The notes under the pieces: model-generated
What the model was told of the DNA's origin: nothing
Seen by the model: the letters and a program-made list of their open reading frames with translations, nothing else
The model's database searches: none
Source: Siphonodentalium dalli
Lineage: Eukaryota; Mollusca; Scaphopoda; Gadilida; Siphonodentaliidae
Assembly (NCBI GenBank): GCA_032622095.1
Contig: CP136061.1
Span: forward strand, 51,473,762-51,537,761
DNA length: 64,000 bases
Reading direction: 5' to 3'
Shown here: positions 11,854 through 24,229 of the stretch, in pieces
How the letters are laid out: each line of letters begins with the position of its first letter
Position numbering within the stretch: position 1 is the stretch's first letter
Position numbers and translations under genes: made by a program

Positions 11854-13412
11854 GTGGGCGTATAAGCAACGAATCGCATGGTAGCATACATGACGTGGCG
11901 ACAGGGGTGTCTTCGCAAAATGTCTTTCCAGACAAAATAATAGTTGCAAATTTCAGACCGATGTAGGTTGAACTTTATTTTCCAATCAGGGTATAGTTTA
12001 AAATGTGTTTATTATTTCTTACTGTTGGTATCCAATCAGGGTGTGGTGCACATTTTATTCACCGGACGTGACAGCACTAACCTGTTTTCGTTTATATTCT
12101 ACAATAATTTGTACCAAAAGAACGGTTACTTATGTTTTATTGGGATTCAAAATTGCGAGTTGGGTAATTTATTTCTTGGTTTTTTTATATTATTCATGTT
12201 TGATTATGATTACGATCGACCTAATTACCACGAGATTACGATTAGGTTCGTTTCTATAGACGTACCCTTGTATGCTGAGTGTAATTAACCATAATCATCC
12301 CACGAAATAACGACTCTGGTGGATTTGTATAATAATGGGTGTCGGGGTTCCAATGTTGTGGGAGGGACCTGGGAATTGGTTTATGTGTGTCGGGGTTCCG
12401 ATGTTGTGGGAGGGACCTGGATATTGGTTTATGTGTGTCGGGCTTCCGATGATGTGGGAGGGACCTGGGAATTACTTTATGCGTGTCGGGGTTCCGATGT
12501 TGCGGGAGGGACATGGGAATTGGTGTATGTGTGGCGGGGTCCCTGTGTAGTGGGAGAGACCTGGGAATTGGCTTATGTGTGGCGGGGGTCCCTGTGTTGT
12601 GGGAGGGACATGGGAATTGGTTTATGTTTGGCGGGGTTCTTGTGTTGTGGGAGGGACCTGGGAATTGGTTTATGTGTGGCGGGGTCCCTGTGTTGTGGCA
12701 TGGACATGGGTATTGTTATATGGGTGGCGGGTTCCGATGTTGTTGAACGGACCCGATTATTTATGATGATGCTGATTGTGAAGTAATTGTGGAATTGAAG
12801 GATTTTAGTTCAGTAAAATTACCGAACAGGATCCTTTTGTTGTTGCGAAATGGTGCATGTGTCGACGTTCTAAGTGAACACTGATGATCTGAAGTTCCAA
12901 TGGGCTTAACCCATCGCAGATAACATTTAGTTGTTTGTAACAGGTGTTCGATCCATCGGGGTGAGAACAGTGTCGTGCAGTTTGTCCAATGCCACTCGTT
13001 GAATAGACTGGATTATGTACAATTAGTTACGCACAAAGGTCAGGTTACCACGAATCGGGCACCTGGTTAATTTTGGGGCAACGGCCAGTTTAATGTGTGA
13101 AATTCGACAACACCAGTTACTATATATAATGCTTCATGGAAGTAAAACTATACGTTCTTATCGAAAGAGTACATTGCTTATTGAATATATATATTAACAT
13201 CTAAGCTGTCTTTTGCAACTGATTATGTGATGATCATGTCCGCTTATTTGCGCGTTCTCTATGTCTATTGACTAAGATATATACCGGTTCCTTGTCCTAA
13301 TATGCGAAAATCCGAACATTTAAAAACCTGAACATGTTTGCTCTAATTACCTCACTCATGTTACCGAAATCACGCATTCATTAGGGCATAATAATACACT
13401 TGTTTATTGTAG
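11854..13412 (+). other. Intron between lectin and PAN exons, copy 2
   Basis: Begins GTGGGCGTAT and ends TTTATTGTAG. Colinear with the intron of copy 1 (2212-3750), including the minisatellite and the CACTCGTTGAATAGACTGGA and CATCGCAGATAA segments. This shows that the whole block, not just the exons, was duplicated. Confidence 0.7.
12335..12755. repeat. 48-bp minisatellite in lectin gene intron, copy 2
   Basis: Same unit as 2792-3104 (GGGAATTGGTTTATGTGTGK core, GTTGTGGGAGGGACCT). It has about eight to nine units against six to seven in copy 1, so the array changed length after the gene duplication. Overlapping open frames here are repeat artefacts. Confidence 0.85.
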
Positions 13413-13630
13413 GGCGATATCACACGACCAGAAACATGAAGTCGTCAGACCAGCCAATCCAGACAGGTATTGCAAGGAGTGGTTTACACTGTGCAAGTCT
13501 GTGCGTCAAAGAGAGTACATCATGCAAGTCATTCAACTACAACCAAGTGATGTCTGAGTGTGAAAGTATGTCAACCCTCAACAACACAGTGGTGGCTGAG
13601 GGGTGGGTTTACCACCAACCATGCTGGTAA
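13413..13630 (+). CDS. PAN/Apple domain terminal exon, copy 2
   Basis: Duplicate of 3751-3968, with the same length (218 bases), acceptor and phase. It reads GRYHTTRNMKSSDQPIQTG, then CASLCVKESTSCKSFNYN, CESMS, and ends VYHQPCW with TAA. All PAN cysteines of copy 1 are kept and there is no stop. Most differences are conservative substitutions. The open frame beside a frameshifted lectin exon suggests that either the second gene still makes a PAN-only or exon-skipped product, or the lectin lesion is recent. The + strand orientation and flanks match copy 1, so this is a direct tandem duplication about 9.7 kb apart. Confidence 0.7.
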
Positions 13631-15130
13631 ACCAAAAGTGATGTCTGACAGAGAAAAGAAAGCAGCCGTCGGCGGTTCAGTGGTAGCTAGTGAATAGACT
13701 CACAACAAACCATGGCTAAGTTTGTCACCGCCACCACTTTTTGTAATAAAGTTACACATGTCCCAAAAATTGTGATTACGTTATCCAGTTTGGGGTAAAA
13801 TGCGATTAAGTTGCCCAGATTAATCAAGTCTATCGCAATTTATCTCAATATGGGTAAGTAACACTTCAAAATTGTGGGGAACCTGGTTAACTTTATCACA
13901 CATATTAAAATGACAAATTAAGCCAAATTATGTGAACCAAAATGAAGTTTGACAATAAAATATGCAAGAGAAATTGTATCACTTAGTCTAGTGTCCACTG
14001 ACCAATGGGTTAGCCCCGACATTGAATTATAACAACTTCATGAACATCTATGAACCAAACTCATTTCTGACAAAATAATAAAGACAAAGGCAACCGGATT
14101 ACTTAGTTTGATTTCATCTGACCTCTGAACAACGGTTTATATGGTTGGCGCCTGACCCAAATTTTATCTTGTCAAAATAGTTTATATTTTAATTTGTTGT
14201 TTGCTAAATTTCAAATGATTTGCCAAATTTAACTGAGGGTATATAATTGGGGAGATTGAAGGAAATTCTCAATTGTATAATTTTCTTCTGTTGTTTCGTG
14301 CAGTGTCCTACCGTGAGAGCCTATTACAAACACAATACTTACACTAGCCTCAACGAAATAGATACAGAACCTTCTTTTTTATGACTGCCATATTTTAACC
14401 GCGGTTGATTAATTGCTTGATGACATTTTGATATATACAGAAAGGTATTACCGTTTTGTGAAAACTAAAGACAATGACATAAATGTATCACTTTCGACAT
14501 ATCACTGCTGACCGCACAGTTGATAGATTTGTTGACCGGAACTCCCTTAGCATTGTATCTAAATCGACACGAGTAACGGATAATCCACATTCGATGAAGT
14601 TTTCTGACTAGATAGTTCACATCACATAATTCAAAGTTTTTGACAAATGAATTTTGTTTTTGCCAAATGAAAATATGTTTTTGCCATTGGCAAATTCGGC
14701 AGCGGCTTAGAAACAATACTACACGCAATAAACGTCATAGACATATCGATGTGCCCCAAACTTATGACTGTCAATAAAATGATCGCAAGGGCACTTCAAT
14801 GTCTTCGTCTAGTTTCACGGAGTTAGCACCAACACTATATAGAACCAACGTCATAGATATATCGATGGGAACCAAACTGATGTCTGACAATTCAATACAC
14901 AATCGTAGCTGATGGTCTTATACTGGTGACACAAACTGATGCTTGCTAATAAGATGAAAACCATTCACGACACAATCGTAGCTGATGCTGGTCTTATGCT
15001 ATACTGGTGACCCAAACTGATGCTTGGCAATAGATGAAAACCACTCATGCCATAATCGCAGCTGATGTAGTACTGGTGATACAACATTATGCTTGTTACT
15101 GCGAAATACAATAAACAAAAGCAACTAAAT
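13631..15130 (+). other. 3' flank/UTR of gene copy 2 with repeated motif and a 0.6-kb insertion
   Basis: Colinear with 3969-4520, but interrupted around 14125-14715 by about 590 bases absent from copy 1. The CCAAACTGATGTCTGACAAT-type motif recurs near 13632, 13936, 14052, 14752, 14870, 14940 and 15010. From about 14895 to 15100 it expands into three units of roughly 75 bp, each with CAATCGTAGCTGATG, ACTGGTGAC and ACAAACTGATGCTTG-like parts. Confidence 0.5.
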
Positions 15131-16560
15131 CACTTTATATATTTTTTCTCTGATCAATGGGTTAGTTTTGGTTTGGCTTATTGTGGTGTATAGCCGTTTC
15201 ATGACTTAGGCGATATTATCACGGCATATGAAATGCCGCATGAACATGCGTTTCTTTATTGGTTTATGTTTATTCCATTATTTTAAAGGGGATGTCGTAC
15301 CTGGTAACTTAAGGCGGGGATTACGAACATCACGCCAGCTCCCTGGACTGGCAAATACAAACCAGTATAATGGGTCGAGTGGTAACCGAAATGTGATACT
15401 TCGGTTATATACAGGTCAACACTAATAGTTAGGTTAGTAGAATGTATGAATAATCATCCAATATTTAAATATATATAGACACATGGTAAAGTACAAGGCA
15501 TACACACGATAATTATAAATCCTCCCATTGCTGAGTATATTTGTTATACGACATAAATGTTCTAAGAATGAGGCTAAAGTATAAGCTGTTGGTTGGATAT
15601 GGCGACCATGTATAGCATATATCGCACAGAAATATGCAAGTGGTTATCATGGCATAGACATGTTATATCTTGTTATTTTCTGATACTGAATCTCCATGAT
15701 ATTTATCAATTAAATTCCCCACATATATCAACTGTTCAATAGTAATATATAGACAGGCACACACAGAGGTGCCATCTGTGTACCCGAACTATTCCCATAA
15801 GTTTGCTAATAAATCCACTTAGAACAAGCGTACACCAGGCACTTGTCTGACCCACAATGCAATGGTACCAAAATGGTGAGTGGCTGCGCAGAAATGCTAT
15901 GTGGTTTTGGAAACTATTCTACAAAAAAATTCCTTTTATTTGTATTTTAGACTCAGAATGTGAGTATATGTACTACTAGATATAAGAACATAACTTAATT
16001 GGTTAAAATTTTAATTTCTTTTGTAAAAATGTAGTCTTATACGATATCTAGCAGGGTTACCCGCGCTTTTCCCGGGTTAAAGTGGTGTGTAATACTCCGT
16101 GTATGACAATTTTATGTGAATAGATGGTACTCTTGTTCAAAGTAGTTATTATCCCCCGACATATTGCTATGATGATCAGGATGTCCGTCCAATTGGTCAA
16201 AATATCTTCAAAGCTTGTGTTTGCCTGATGTTTTACATCCGACTAATTTATCAATCTGTCTATCTCTCTTTTTCTATCGCCCGTCCGTGTTGTCCTGATC
16301 ACAACTTCAAAAGTATTTCACGAAACAAAATTCCATGCCATTTGGTATGAACATGTAGTTGGTATTTAGGAACGCACATGTCAAAATCGAACTAGTCCAC
16401 CCTGCGACAGTGGCTCTCCACTGAGGTTTATTTATTTCGATTCATATATTCGAAAGGTGTCCTAATCTTGGCTCAGGTGACCGAACAAAACGTGTAGGAT
16501 ATGTATTCATTCTCTCAATCGTTAATATAAAGATATCGCCCACATACCATGCGGGGTGGG
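15131..16560. other. No gene recognised
   Basis: AT-rich DNA. At 16185-16400 the text (GTCCGTCC, CATGCCATTTGGTATGAACATG) has the look of a degraded interspersed repeat. The 65-residue open frame at 15228 has no recognisable motif and no splice context and is not called. Confidence 0.4.
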
Positions 16561-16710
16561 CGTATGTTACACTTTAATGACAAAACGTTTAGAAAATGAA
16601 AATGACACTCTAGCTCAACTTGAGGATGATCGCGAAGGATTCGGTCATGCAAAGAGAAAAATGCAAGATGGCTGTCACCGGCGATGATTCTCATCGGAAG
16701 GCGTTCAAAT
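16561..16710. repeat. Single diverged copy of the 156-bp repeat family
   Basis: Contains GAAAATGACACTCTAGCTCAACTTG and GGTCATGCAAAGAG, then AAAATGCAAGATGGCTG. These are the same landmarks in the same order as the start of the tandem array at 22450-22780. Confidence 0.55.
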
Positions 16711-17614
16711 AAGTATATCCCATTTAGAGGTGACCCTAAAAACATGTATCCAATAATTGTAGAATGTAGAAACAACGATATTATAATTTTCAAATACCAC
16801 CCTGTTATATCAAAGGCGCTAAACAATCGGAGTTGAATCTGGCTCAAGTAGTAATCGTTTACAATTAACAAAGTTATCATGTTTTTGATATTATTACCCA
16901 GTGATCCCGTTGCTTAAACGTAAATCTCGGAAATGTATTCTAGAGTTCCCATTTATAAAAAAAAATTAAGAGAAAACGGTCTTCTTTAAAACATCGCAAT
17001 TTCTTTTGCGAACGCTCACAATGAATGACGCAGCATGTCTTGATGTTCACGAAACACAAATTGAAAAGTGCGTGAGCTTAAAATATCAAACCGAGATAAC
17101 TGAGGACTCACGATTTTCAGCGACCGTATGTCGTGTCAAATTACAAACCAAAGATGCAAGTTATAGCTCGTGTAACATTCCACAATAACTAATTTAAGTA
17201 TTCCTTATACTGTGTTCTTGCTTATTGTCTATTAAAATGTACGCTATCTGTATTACGGAGGATATATATCTCTATAATTATATATATACATTTTGTCAAA
17301 AGGTCCCAATTTATCGCAGACAAATTGCTTCTCGTTCTAATGACATGAATTTTGAGGTGGAAGAGTGATCCTGGAGCTGTTTAATGGATTTTTCAAAATA
17401 GCTTTAGACGTACCCCACAAAAACAAGTTTTTATTTTATGCCAAAAATAGAATTTAGACATTATTTTCGGAAATTACTCCCAATGAGTTAAAAGGAAGCC
17501 AATTTTGTTTGGATAAGATCGTCATCCGTTGAAGATTGCTGACTATGTGCCATGCTAAGCCTATGTCACATTACGTTTCGACAACTTACATAGTTTAATT
17601 TCCTTCCATTATTA

Positions 17615-20600
17615 CACACGGCACAATCGTTTCGACGATTCTACGACCAATTCCACGATTCTGCGGCTTGACAACCACGGTGCTACGGCGGTTCGACGAT
17701 TCTGCGGCCTTGTTATACGTGATATTTTATTACAAACTTAGATAATGGGGCCTTTTACTGAATTGGGACGATACAAGTGGGCTTCTTCCTGCATGCATTG
17801 TGTAAAGTAGACTTTGCAGGTCCACCAGGTTGACTCACGGAATAGATACGAAGATGCGATCAATACATAAAATGAGTCACAATCGGCTCGGTCAAGTCTG
17901 GATAATCCGATCGAACCGCGAACCGATCGCAAAAAGTCGTTTCTTGGGCTACAAGTGGACATTAACAGTGCGAAAATTAACATCCAACGTAAGCCTTGAT
18001 AAGCATAAATGTATTATTTGTCAAATTCGTACCTCCGTTGACGCAATATTCGATTAAACTACACACAGAAATGCAGTAACAGTGTCAACTATTTGACAAC
18101 GCCCCGCTTCGACCATGACAACGACGATTGTGCGACTCGTTGAACGGCAATTTTCATTTGTATACGACGTATCTGTCACTGCATGATCGGACAGCTTAGT
18201 TATGCGTGTAAGCCCATGTATGCTGCATCAATAAAAAGTTTGAAACAGTACCTTCGTTGTACAATGCACATGTCCTGGATTCAATACAGTACTGTGTATT
18301 TACTGATCCCCACATATGAAGGTATAGAGACCAAGTCACATAAGAGATTTGTCGCTAAACGAGCATTCTGACAAAATGCCCGACTTACATGTACCTGAAC
18401 ATTTTCTTTCTTGGTGCACCTAGCGGCTTTGTAATTTTGTAAACTTGACTTGTTCATTCGAAAATGTCACCACTTACCCTACCATAACATGAGTTATGTT
18501 AGTCATATTCTGATTAGCAGGTAGGCCCTACATATAAAGATGACCTCGAAAAATAATTGACCGCGTTAAGTTACTTTTATAAATGTGTTTGTATGAAAGT
18601 ATTAGTTAAAATTCTTTATGGTTATCTGAAACTGAAAGTAATGAGCAACACTTTAAAAAAAAATAAAATAAAAGGGATGGATGCCAGAAAATTGCAGTAA
18701 AAACGTATACACACATAAAATAGTAGAACATTGGGTTGGTTGGTCCCAAAAGTAGCCAAAATAAAAAAATAACCTATAGGGATACGCTGATTTATGACCC
18801 CCTACCCCTGATCCCCCGGTTCGGACGCCAACTTGCCGGTATATTATTAACATGGGGTGTTTTGTTGCGGTAGTATTTTTAATTGGGTAAACTGGTGTGT
18901 GCATACTTCAAATGAGTTAAGAATTAATAGGAAATAAATGTCATAGAATTGTAATATCTGGAGGCAAATCTTGACTGCGCGAGAGAATTATATTTTAGAT
19001 AACTAAATTTTAATCACAAATAAATAAATCATTATAGAATATCATTTTCACCGTTTATAGATATATATATATATACTAGAAAGTCACCCGACTTCGTCCG
19101 GGCTTTGACCTTGAATTGACCATTTTGAAGGTCAAGGTCAGGTGGGGTCAAACACCAACCCCCCAAAAATGGTGGAAATCGGCCCAGCGGATACCGGGAA
19201 ATCGGCCCGGCGGATACCGAGATACCCTATGCTATGCATCAAATTTCGTCCGTAAAAATCCGCCAGTTTAACCCGATTTGATTTCCACTCAAGTATATAA
19301 ACGCGCCTCATATACACACGCTCATTAATTATCAAGTTTCAACGTAAAGATAAATTACCATCGGTGCCCGAGATATCGCCAAGACGTCTGAAACAGTCAA
19401 ATGCATCGGCCGGTTAAGCGATAACGTGATCTAACGTTATGACCTCTAACGACGTCATAGAAGTTACGCATTGTTTTTATCCTGATGGAAGATAGTACCA
19501 CTTCTTTTTGTTAATTGAGGCAGATAACTAAAACGGATACATACGCATTATATATCGTTGGAAAGAGGAAACACGAAAGATTCTCACAGTGTCATTATTA
19601 TGACTGGCATTTTATTATTCGCGCTGTTTCGAATCGATTTGTAAGCACCGAACTCAAATGAAAGTCCCGTAACACAGCGTAAAAACAGATTTGACCGCGG
19701 CACGTGAAAAGTTGACCTCGGATCTGAAATTAGTAGGCCCATGCCACCCCCCGGCCGAAAATACCCCCACATACCAAGTTTCATCGAAATCGGCTCGGTG
19801 GTTTTCGAGTCCATCGCGATCACACACACACACAGAGATACACACACACACACAGATCTTCCAAAATATATAATAGATATATATATATATATATATAGCT
19901 GGATGTCAAAATATGGAATTATTCTCAAAACAAAATATTAAGTTTCATGTGTGGAGTTAATTTCTAACACGAAGGCGACCATTCCCAACCATCGATACCA
20001 CAACGCAACTGAGAATAAGACATGTTGGCCATAAGAAATTACCGAGGCATTGTGAGTCGGCTGCTAGTTAGGCGTACAGAGAGACGGAAGGAAAGTTGGA
20101 TAGGCGGAACATTTAAATCATGTAATGTGTGGTGCACAGACATGGAAATTAAACCTGTACATTATAGCAATATACGATTCGACATTACTTTATTTTCCAC
20201 AGCTGGCTCCAAATAAAAGAGTCTTAATCTCGTAGCCTTGATGTCGTGAGATTCATATGCGTATTCATGTCAAAGGCGAGCGTGACATTCATTAGAAAAC
20301 GACTTCTCGTGAGCAGAATTTAATGAAATTTCAATTGCTGGTCTCACAATCGTCGTTGTCATAGTCGACTACTCGGCGTTGTCAATTGAGTGCGATGATA
20401 CCCCCACAAATATGGACACAGCGCCATCAATCACAGAACTGAGGTTAACATCAGTTGTGAAAAATCAACCAAAGACGTATGGCTATGTTATTATTTGGTT
20501 TCCACTCAATTTTATAGCACATTATATATATTTTCTCAACTCTAAAGACGAATTTCACACAGTGATGTGTGTAAATCCAGAACAACTGGTCTATTTGTGT

Positions 20601-20862
20601 CAAAGATTATGTATTATTGTGCTAACTGTCTAGTGCTGAACTCTCTACCGATTATCGAATCGAAGATCGCCGTACCTAATAGAAATATAATATGTGGTAC
20701 ATAACTGTCTATATTTCTGGAATTATTCATTTCTTAATGTTTTTTTCGTGTTTATCGCATCAGCCTGGTCGCAGAATCGTTAAATTGCCGCAGCACCGTG
20801 GTTGTCAAGCCGCAGAATCGTGGAATTGGTCGTAGAATCGTCGAAACGATTGTGTCGTGTGA
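17615..20862. mobile_element. 3.2-kb inverted-repeat element, two nested pairs of arms
   Basis: The outer arms 17615-17717 and 20763-20862 are inverted copies about 90% alike (CACAATCGTTTCGACGATTC, TACGACCAATTCCACGATTC, TGCGGCTTGACAACCACGG). The inner arms 18088-18165 and 20312-20389 are also inverted copies (TTGACAACGCC, ATGACAACGACGATTGTG). Spacing between outer and inner pairs is similar on the two sides (about 370 bases), although that spacer sequence is not conserved. A CGACGATTCTRCGRC-like motif recurs within each arm. No transposase remains, and the interior contains a later insertion at 19076-19900. It reads as an old DNA transposon with subterminal repeats; superfamily not assigned. 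Confidence 0.65.
19060..19900 (+). mobile_element. TA-microsatellite-flanked element, copy 1
   Basis: Starts in (TA)n with TACTAGAAAGTCACCCGACT, then TCGTCCGGGCTTTGACC, and ends with (CA)n, GATCTTCCAAAATATATAAT and again (TA)n. A second copy, colinear nearly base for base, is at 31033-32075. There is no terminal inverted repeat and no protein. A TATA-like AAGTATATAAACGCGCCTCA lies near 19292. The layout resembles microsatellite-bounded non-autonomous elements common in invertebrates. The open frames on both strands have no supported function. Confidence 0.75.
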
Positions 20863-20869
20863 TTATTAG

Positions 20870-21181
20870 TATACTTATATTACAACACTTACTTGCATGT
20901 AGTGAGGTCCCTGCGTAATGTTTATGTCGTATTCATACAATATTAAGCGCCTCTAAAATTCTCTGGCATACCAGATTCTAAGAGCCATCCGTTTACTTGT
21001 GACACGCTCCATTGTCTTCACTCCATCGAAAACTAACAAAAATGATGATTCAGATAAACGTTTGTAGCTTCGTTGAAAATAGACAATGGCGCTATGGAAC
21101 AACGTGCCGCAGTTCGATACACCATCTCGCGGCGATTTGTTAGTTCTTGACTGCCATTGTTCTGTTCTTTAGGATATGATT
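20870..21181. other. No gene recognised
   Basis: Ordinary AT-rich DNA, nothing supported. Confidence 0.4.
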
Positions 21182-21299
21182 GGATAATTTATTTCCAATA
21201 CACATATATATTACATAATAACGATGAAAATTATGGATAATTCTGTCGTATATTATGGGGGATGGCATAGGCTGGCAAGACTGTCTTCCTGCCATCCCC
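21182..21299 (+). mobile_element. Hairpin-ended short element, copy 1
   Basis: 118 bases starting GGATAATTTATTTCCAATAC and ending in a hairpin with stem GGGGATGGCA / TGCCATCCCC and loop containing GACTGTCTTCC. The related insert at 63131-63256 has the same start, the same loop and a differently sequenced but equally paired stem. No terminal inverted repeats. Confidence 0.5.
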
Positions 21300-21747
21300 A
21301 GTATGGTGAATATAGAAATTAATAACAATAGTAAGATGCCATCGGGTGAGCCGTGCACAGATATGTGTATATGTAATTTATGAGTTTAGGGCTTAGTTCA
21401 AGAGTGTGTGAAAATGGCGGCCTGTTCAATCAGATTACTGGATGTTAGAACCAAATAGCATTCATATTGTTTACAATCCGGTTACAAATATGTTCTACAC
21501 CCACAAATTGTTATGGATGACCAGTTGATTCAAAATAGTATTTAAAGTGTACCTTGTTTTGAAACAAATGCGAGTTGAACGAGAAAAAAACCTTGAAAGA
21601 TGTTCGTAATTCTCAGAACAAAAACACCAACATAAATAAAAAGTGAAATGCCAACAGACGATCACATTCACATGGCCTAGCAACTACTACAGGGCCATGA
21701 AACTACGTCCATAACTATGGAACACCACTAAGTCTTGTCTCCTTTAA

Positions 21748-21969
21748 CCCTTTCATGGCGGGAGCTGCGCTGGTGCAGCATTAAATATCATATGCCAGTG
21801 CACTCTCACACGGGGAACCTCGCATAAATAAAATAATTCAATGGTTTACAATATCAACGTAATTATTGTTAGGCCAATGTCATCTCTCTTTTGGCAGACT
21901 CGCATATATAAGAGAATGCATTGGCACAGGGTTTTCGCAAGCTTTCGGGAAGCTCAAGTCATGGAAGGG
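21748..21969. mobile_element. piggyBac-type MITE, 222 bp
   Basis: Flanked by TTAA at 21744-21747 and 21970-21973. The ends read CCCTTTCATG and, in reverse complement, CCCTTCCATG. TTAA target duplications with CCC-starting inverted ends are diagnostic of the piggyBac superfamily. The interior has a second pair of related segments (GTGCAGCATTAAATATC and GCATTGGCACAGGG). No transposase; it would be mobilised in trans. Confidence 0.75.
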
Positions 21970-22199
21970 TTAAAGTCCTATTTTAAATTAGTTTACTGTA
22001 TGGCAGCGCATCGTAAAATGCATGGTAGTCGACAGCATGGTGCGCTTCCGGTCCTGAAACTCCTGGAACTTGCGAGCTTTGATAATCAATGTCTCAGCGT
22101 GCAGATACAGACTGTTACACGGCAGATCCCACTGAGAGTTCAATTATAATATCCTAGAATGTTCAGGAAGTCGTCACCAAACTGTAATTTGTATCAAAT

Positions 22200-22450
22200 A
22201 TACCCATGTGCATGAGTACTACGCGCGCTGCGCGTGTACACTAATGTAAATATTCTTGTTTTGCCTGGGCGCATGGGTGTTTTATTTATAGAATGGGAAT
22301 TTTTGGAAGGATTCACAAGTCGAACTGCGACCGGAGACCGAGTCCGGTAAAATGTGTAGTTGGGAATTTCAATTTCGTTCACTGTCGTTAAAACTATGTC
22401 AATAATGTTGATTTTTGGTTTGTACTAAGATATGCCAATTACAAATGAAA
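22200..22450 (+). repeat. Dispersed repeat family A, direct copy
   Basis: Matches the reverse complement of 4780-5015 along its whole length. It is immediately followed by GAAAGTGTCAATGACACTGC, which leads into the 156-bp array. Confidence 0.7.
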
Positions 22451-22539
22451 GTGTCAATGACACTGCAGCTCAACTTGGAAAGGGAATAGTTTAATGTGTT
22501 GCAGTCAATGTAGCGATTAGGAATGCGGAAAGTTGAAAT

Positions 22540-24130
22540 GTCTTAAGTAATACTAGATTAACAACATGAAGAGATATACATGTATATATAAAAGTAAAAT
22601 CCAAGATGGTTGCTGGCGGCTATGTTTTCCAAAACAATTCAAAAACATTTGACAGCTTCCATCTAGTAAGATCAATATCAGTTTATTATGAAGTCTGGAG
22701 ATGATCGGGTGAGGGACGTGGGCTGTTGGGTGTGCCAAAGGATTTAGTCACGCAAAGAGTAAAATCCAAGATGGCTGCCAGTGGACACGTTTCAAGGCCA
22801 AATGACCCTAAAATGACTCGTTTCCTATCTAAATCCCAATGTCAACAGCCATGACAAATTTCACGATGATCCAACGACATGTAGCCCCTGCCAAAGGATT
22901 TAGTCATGCAAAGAGTAAAATCCAAGATGGCTGCTGGCGGCCATCATTTTGGCCGAATTACCTAAAATGACTCGTTCTCATCTACATCTATGACAAATTT
23001 CATGATGATCTGATCAAAGGTACGACCTGTAGCCCGTGTGAAAGGATTTAGTCATGCACAGAGTAAAATCCAAGATGGCTGCCAGCGGCCATGTTTTTTG
23101 GCCAAACAGCCCCAAAATTATTAATCATTCCCATCTACATGTCAATATTAACATACATGACAAATTTATTGATGATCAGACGAACAGTACGACCTGTAGC
23201 CCGTGCTAATGGATTGAATTTTGAAATCCAAGATGCCGGCTGACAGCCATGTTTTTGTCCGAATGACCCCAAAATTAATCGTTCCCATCTACAATTAAAT
23301 ATTAACATCCATGACAAATTTATTGATGATCAGACGAACAGTACGACCTGTAGCCCGTGCTAATGGATTGAATTTTGAAATCCAAGATGGCCGCTGGCAG
23401 CCATGTTTTTTGTCAGAATGACCCCAAAATGACTCGTTTCCCGTCTACATTCTAATTTCAACAGCCATGACATATATCATGATGATCAGACTAAAGGTAC
23501 GACCTGTAGCCCGTGCTAAAGGATTTAGTCATACAAAGAGTTAAATCCAAGATGGCTGCTGACGGCCATATGTTTTGACCGAATGATCGCAGAATGACTC
23601 ATTCCCATCTACGTGTCATTGTTAACATCCATGACAAATTTTATGATGATCCGACCAAAGGTACGACCTGTAGCCCGTGCCAAAGGATTTAGTCATGCAA
23701 AGAGTAAAATCCAAGATGGCTGACAACGGCCATGTTTTTTGGCTGAATGACTCGTTCGCATCCACATGTCAATATTAACATCCATGACAAATTTTATGAT
23801 GATCAGACGGACAGTACGACCTGTAGCCCGTGCTAATGGGTTGAATTTTGAAATCCAAGATGGCGGCTGGCAGCCATGTGTTTTGTCCGAATGATCCGCA
23901 AATGACCCGTTCCCATCTACATTCCAATTTCAACAGCCATGACAAATTTCATGATGATCAGACTGCATGTACAACCTGTAGCCCGTGCTAAAGGATTTAG
24001 TCATACAAAGAGTAAAATCCTATATGGCTGCTGGATGCCGAATGACCCCAAAATCACTCGTTCCCATCTACATGTCATTGTTAACATCCATGACAAATTT
24101 TATGATGATCCGACCAAAGGTACGAACTGT
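22540..24130. repeat. 156-bp tandem array, about nine to ten units
   Basis: Each unit contains GGATTTAGTCATGCAAAGAG, TAAAATCCAAGATGGCTGC, a CCATGTTTT segment, ATGACCCCAAAATGACTCG, TTCCCATCTACATGTC, CCATGACAAATTTTATGATG and GTACGACCTGTAGCCCGTGC. Starts fall near 22742, 22900, 23047, 23214, 23371, 23525, 23688, 23842 and 23996, spaced 147-167. Some units (23214, 23371, 23842) carry a variant TTGAATTTTGAAATCC in place of the CATGCAAAGAG part, giving two interspersed subtypes. Confidence 0.9.
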
Positions 24131-24229
24131 AGCCCGCGCAATTATAAAATAAGCCCATATTATGCTAATTTCCACGAGAACAGACTGAATAATTTAAAAC
24201 AGCTAAGTGTCAAACCGAATTAAATATAA

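Noticed and set aside
12870-12920. CTGATGA near 12890 as a possible hammerhead ribozyme core
   Set aside because: No following stem II and GAAA with the required spacing, and the homologous site at 3236 lacks the motif.
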